NCBI RefSeq assembly: GCF_900101995.1
Contig: NZ_FNAS01000008.1
Location: forward strand, 1-64,000
Direction of reading: 5' to 3'
Source of the DNA: Riemerella columbipharyngis
Lineage (GTDB): Bacteria > Bacteroidota > Bacteroidia > Flavobacteriales > Weeksellaceae
Length of the DNA: 64,000 nt
A program made the position numbers and the translations under genes. Below the pieces are notes generated by a model that worked only from the letters and a program-made list of their open reading frames with translations, ran no database searches and had not been told where the DNA came from. Positions within the stretch are counted from its first letter, which is position 1. Each line of letters begins with the position of its first letter. Shown piece by piece: positions 63,069 through 64,000 of the stretch.

Positions 63069-63635
63069 TTATTTCCATTTTGTGAAAAAAGCCTTCACTT
63101 TTTCCAAGCTATATCCTTTACCTTCCTCCAAAACTGAGCTGTCCTGAATATGAACAACCTTTCCATTCTTACCCAATACAATGAAAACAGGGAAACCAAA
63201 TTTCTCGGGGTGTCCAAATTTTGCAAAGAGTTTTTCGTTTTTATTTTCAGGGGAATAATTCAGGTGATAATAAAGATAATTAGTATCTACCAATTCTTTG
63301 AGCTCCGGCGTACTCTGCACAAAATTATTAAACCTAAGGCACCATATACACCAATTTCCCCCTGCCTGAATCATAATTTTTTTGTTCTCTTTCTGAGCTT
63401 CTTTTTGCAGTTCGGAAAGTTTTTCCTCCGCATTTTCTTCGGGGTGGTAGGGCTTTGGCAATTTTGCCATTTCTTCCTTAGCTTTCGTCTCTTTGGTGCT
63501 CTCTGTTTTTACAGTATCTTTTTGTTCTAAAGCTATTACTTCTTTATTCCCTCCGGAAATAGGCGTATCTTTCTTTTGGCAAGACACAGTCATAACACCG
63601 GATAATAAAGCAATCATAAAAATACGATTTTTCAT
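63069..63635 (-). CDS. Thioredoxin-fold lipoprotein with CXXC
   Basis: From the ATG at 63635 the protein has 188 residues: lipobox MTVSC (Cys 19), a Lys/Glu/Thr-rich linker (about 20-70) and a thioredoxin-like domain (about 72-188) with active-site C96-I-W-C99 in QAGGNWCIWCLRFNNF and the cis-proline in KFGFPVFIVLGKNGKVV. It resembles DsbD-C-like or DUF953-like thioredoxins and probably reduces or oxidises envelope substrates. The longer reading from 63653 overlaps the -7 box at 63662-63655 and is rejected. Confidence 0.85.
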   Translation of the reverse strand: MKNRIFMIALLSGVMTVSCQKKDTPISGGNKEVIALEQKDTVKTESTKETKAKEEMAKLPKPYHPEENAEEKLSELQKEAQKENKKIMIQAGGNWCIWCLRFNNFVQSTPELKELVDTNYLYYHLNYSPENKNEKLFAKFGHPEKFGFPVFIVLGKNGKVVHIQDSSVLEEGKGYSLEKVKAFFTKWK

Positions 63636-63654
63636 TACATTTTGATTTAACAAC

Positions 63655-63684
63655 CAAAATTACATCTTTTTTCTCAATTATCAA
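63655..63684 (-). promoter_or_regulatory. Promoter of the thioredoxin lipoprotein-rocD-ROK-msrA unit
   Basis: On the minus strand TTG (63684-63682), a 19-base spacer and TAATTTTG (63662-63655), 19 bases before the ATG at 63635. Confidence 0.7.
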
Positions 63685-63685
63685 T

Positions 63686-64000
63686 TTATTCAGAGAGAAA
63701 AAGTCCTACATCATCAGGATTTTCAAAGTAAGCATCTATTTCCAAATGTTTGGACGAAGCCGCTGCCACAGCAAGGCGGTCACAGATTTCGTTCTCCGGA
63801 TGCCCCGCATGTCCTTTTACCCAAAAAAAATTTGGGCGGTGCACTTTTAATAATGGCACTATCCTTCTCCATAAATCAGGATTTTTCACTTTTACAAAAC
63901 CTTTTTTTATCCAGCTTTGAAGCCATTTTTTGTTAATAGCATCAGAGACATATTTACTGTCTGTGTAAATACAAACCTCATTCTCTGCATTCACTTTGAG
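63686..64000 (-). CDS. rnhA: Ribonuclease HI, C-terminal part (cut by the window edge)
   Basis: The minus-strand frame is open from the right edge to a stop at 63686 (104 residues visible) and matches the C-terminal two thirds of RNase HI, which degrades the RNA of RNA-DNA hybrids. The second catalytic aspartate lies in VCIYTDSKYVSDAINKKW. NPDLWRRIVPLL, FFWVKGHAGHPENEICDRLAVAAA (third-site histidine and final aspartate) follow. The N-terminal part with the first catalytic D and E lies beyond 64000. It is upstream of the thioredoxin lipoprotein gene on the same strand. Confidence 0.9.
   Translation of the reverse strand, partial: LKVNAENEVCIYTDSKYVSDAINKKWLQSWIKKGFVKVKNPDLWRRIVPLLKVHRPNFFWVKGHAGHPENEICDRLAVAAASSKHLEIDAYFENPDDVGLFLSE

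Overview
The window reads as a chromosomal segment of a low-GC (by eye roughly 35-38 percent) Bacteroidota bacterium of the Flavobacteriales, most likely the Weeksellaceae (Chryseobacterium/Riemerella/Bergeyella relatives). Reasons: the flavobacterial promoter consensus TTG-N17-23-TAnnTTTG recurs upstream of genes; ribosome binding sites are mostly absent; and there are lineage-typical genes such as an L21 protein with a helix-hairpin-helix tail, DUF6089-uppS-bamA-ompH-ompH, a PorV-family outer-membrane protein, DUF3127, deoxyhypusine-synthase-like and LuxC-like acyl-CoA reductase genes. The species is not determined. I see no rRNA, tRNA, prophage, transposase, cas gene or true CRISPR array.

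Layout. 1-2.98 kb is the only clearly accessory and repetitive part: a (TG)15 tract, thirteen 21-bp tandem repeats that resemble the end of a CRISPR repeat but have no spacers, and two decayed copies of an HU-like DNA-binding gene flanking a secreted protein with YadA-head-type repeats. 2.98-9.6 kb: RNase Z and a TIGR02757 protein, diverging from L21/L27; then acyl-CoA dehydrogenase, a YebC-family protein and glycyl-tRNA synthetase. 9.6-19.7 kb: SufS, AI-2E-type permease, DUF3820, deoxyhypusine synthase-like protein, SerC, RluB-type pseudouridine synthase, an AT-rich lipoprotein, MazG-like pyrophosphohydrolase, thioredoxin-fold protein, DUF4230, DnaN. 19.7-29.5 kb: PheT, META lipoprotein, DHFR, LemA-TPM-TPM operon, TRIC channel, uracil-DNA glycosylase, stand-alone RapZ C-terminal domain, RF1, SurE. 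29.6-37.3 kb: tail-specific protease, MscS channel, TauE/DUF1634 pair, a sigma-54 activator without a DNA-binding domain, Tpx, an Fe-S assembly protein and HMG-CoA lyase. 37.6-42.9 kb: the envelope biogenesis cluster DUF6089-UppS-BamA-Skp-Skp. 43-50 kb: LuxC-like reductase facing away from a ferredoxin, DUF3127, MBL-rhodanese fusion, ABC ATPase, and a Ppk1-Ppx polyphosphate operon. 50.3-58.5 kb: EamA-PorV-AraC followed by a DUF417 (RclC-like) gene, then PncB-RmuC-acyltransferase-SIMPL with the acyltransferase frameshifted. 58.5-64 kb, all minus strand: IMP dehydrogenase, lipoprotein MsrA, ROK kinase, ornithine aminotransferase, a thioredoxin lipoprotein and the 3' part of RNase HI, cut by the window edge.

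Together these are mostly core functions (translation, replication clamp, outer-membrane protein assembly, PLP-dependent amino-acid metabolism, Fe-S and redox repair, polyphosphate). The parts most worth a second look are the repeat/HU-remnant region at the left end, the AT-rich frameshifted acyltransferase inside a tight operon, the HTH-less sigma-54 activator with an apparently leaderless start, and DUF3127 with an SSB-like C-terminal tip. I did not find a convincing new multi-gene system.
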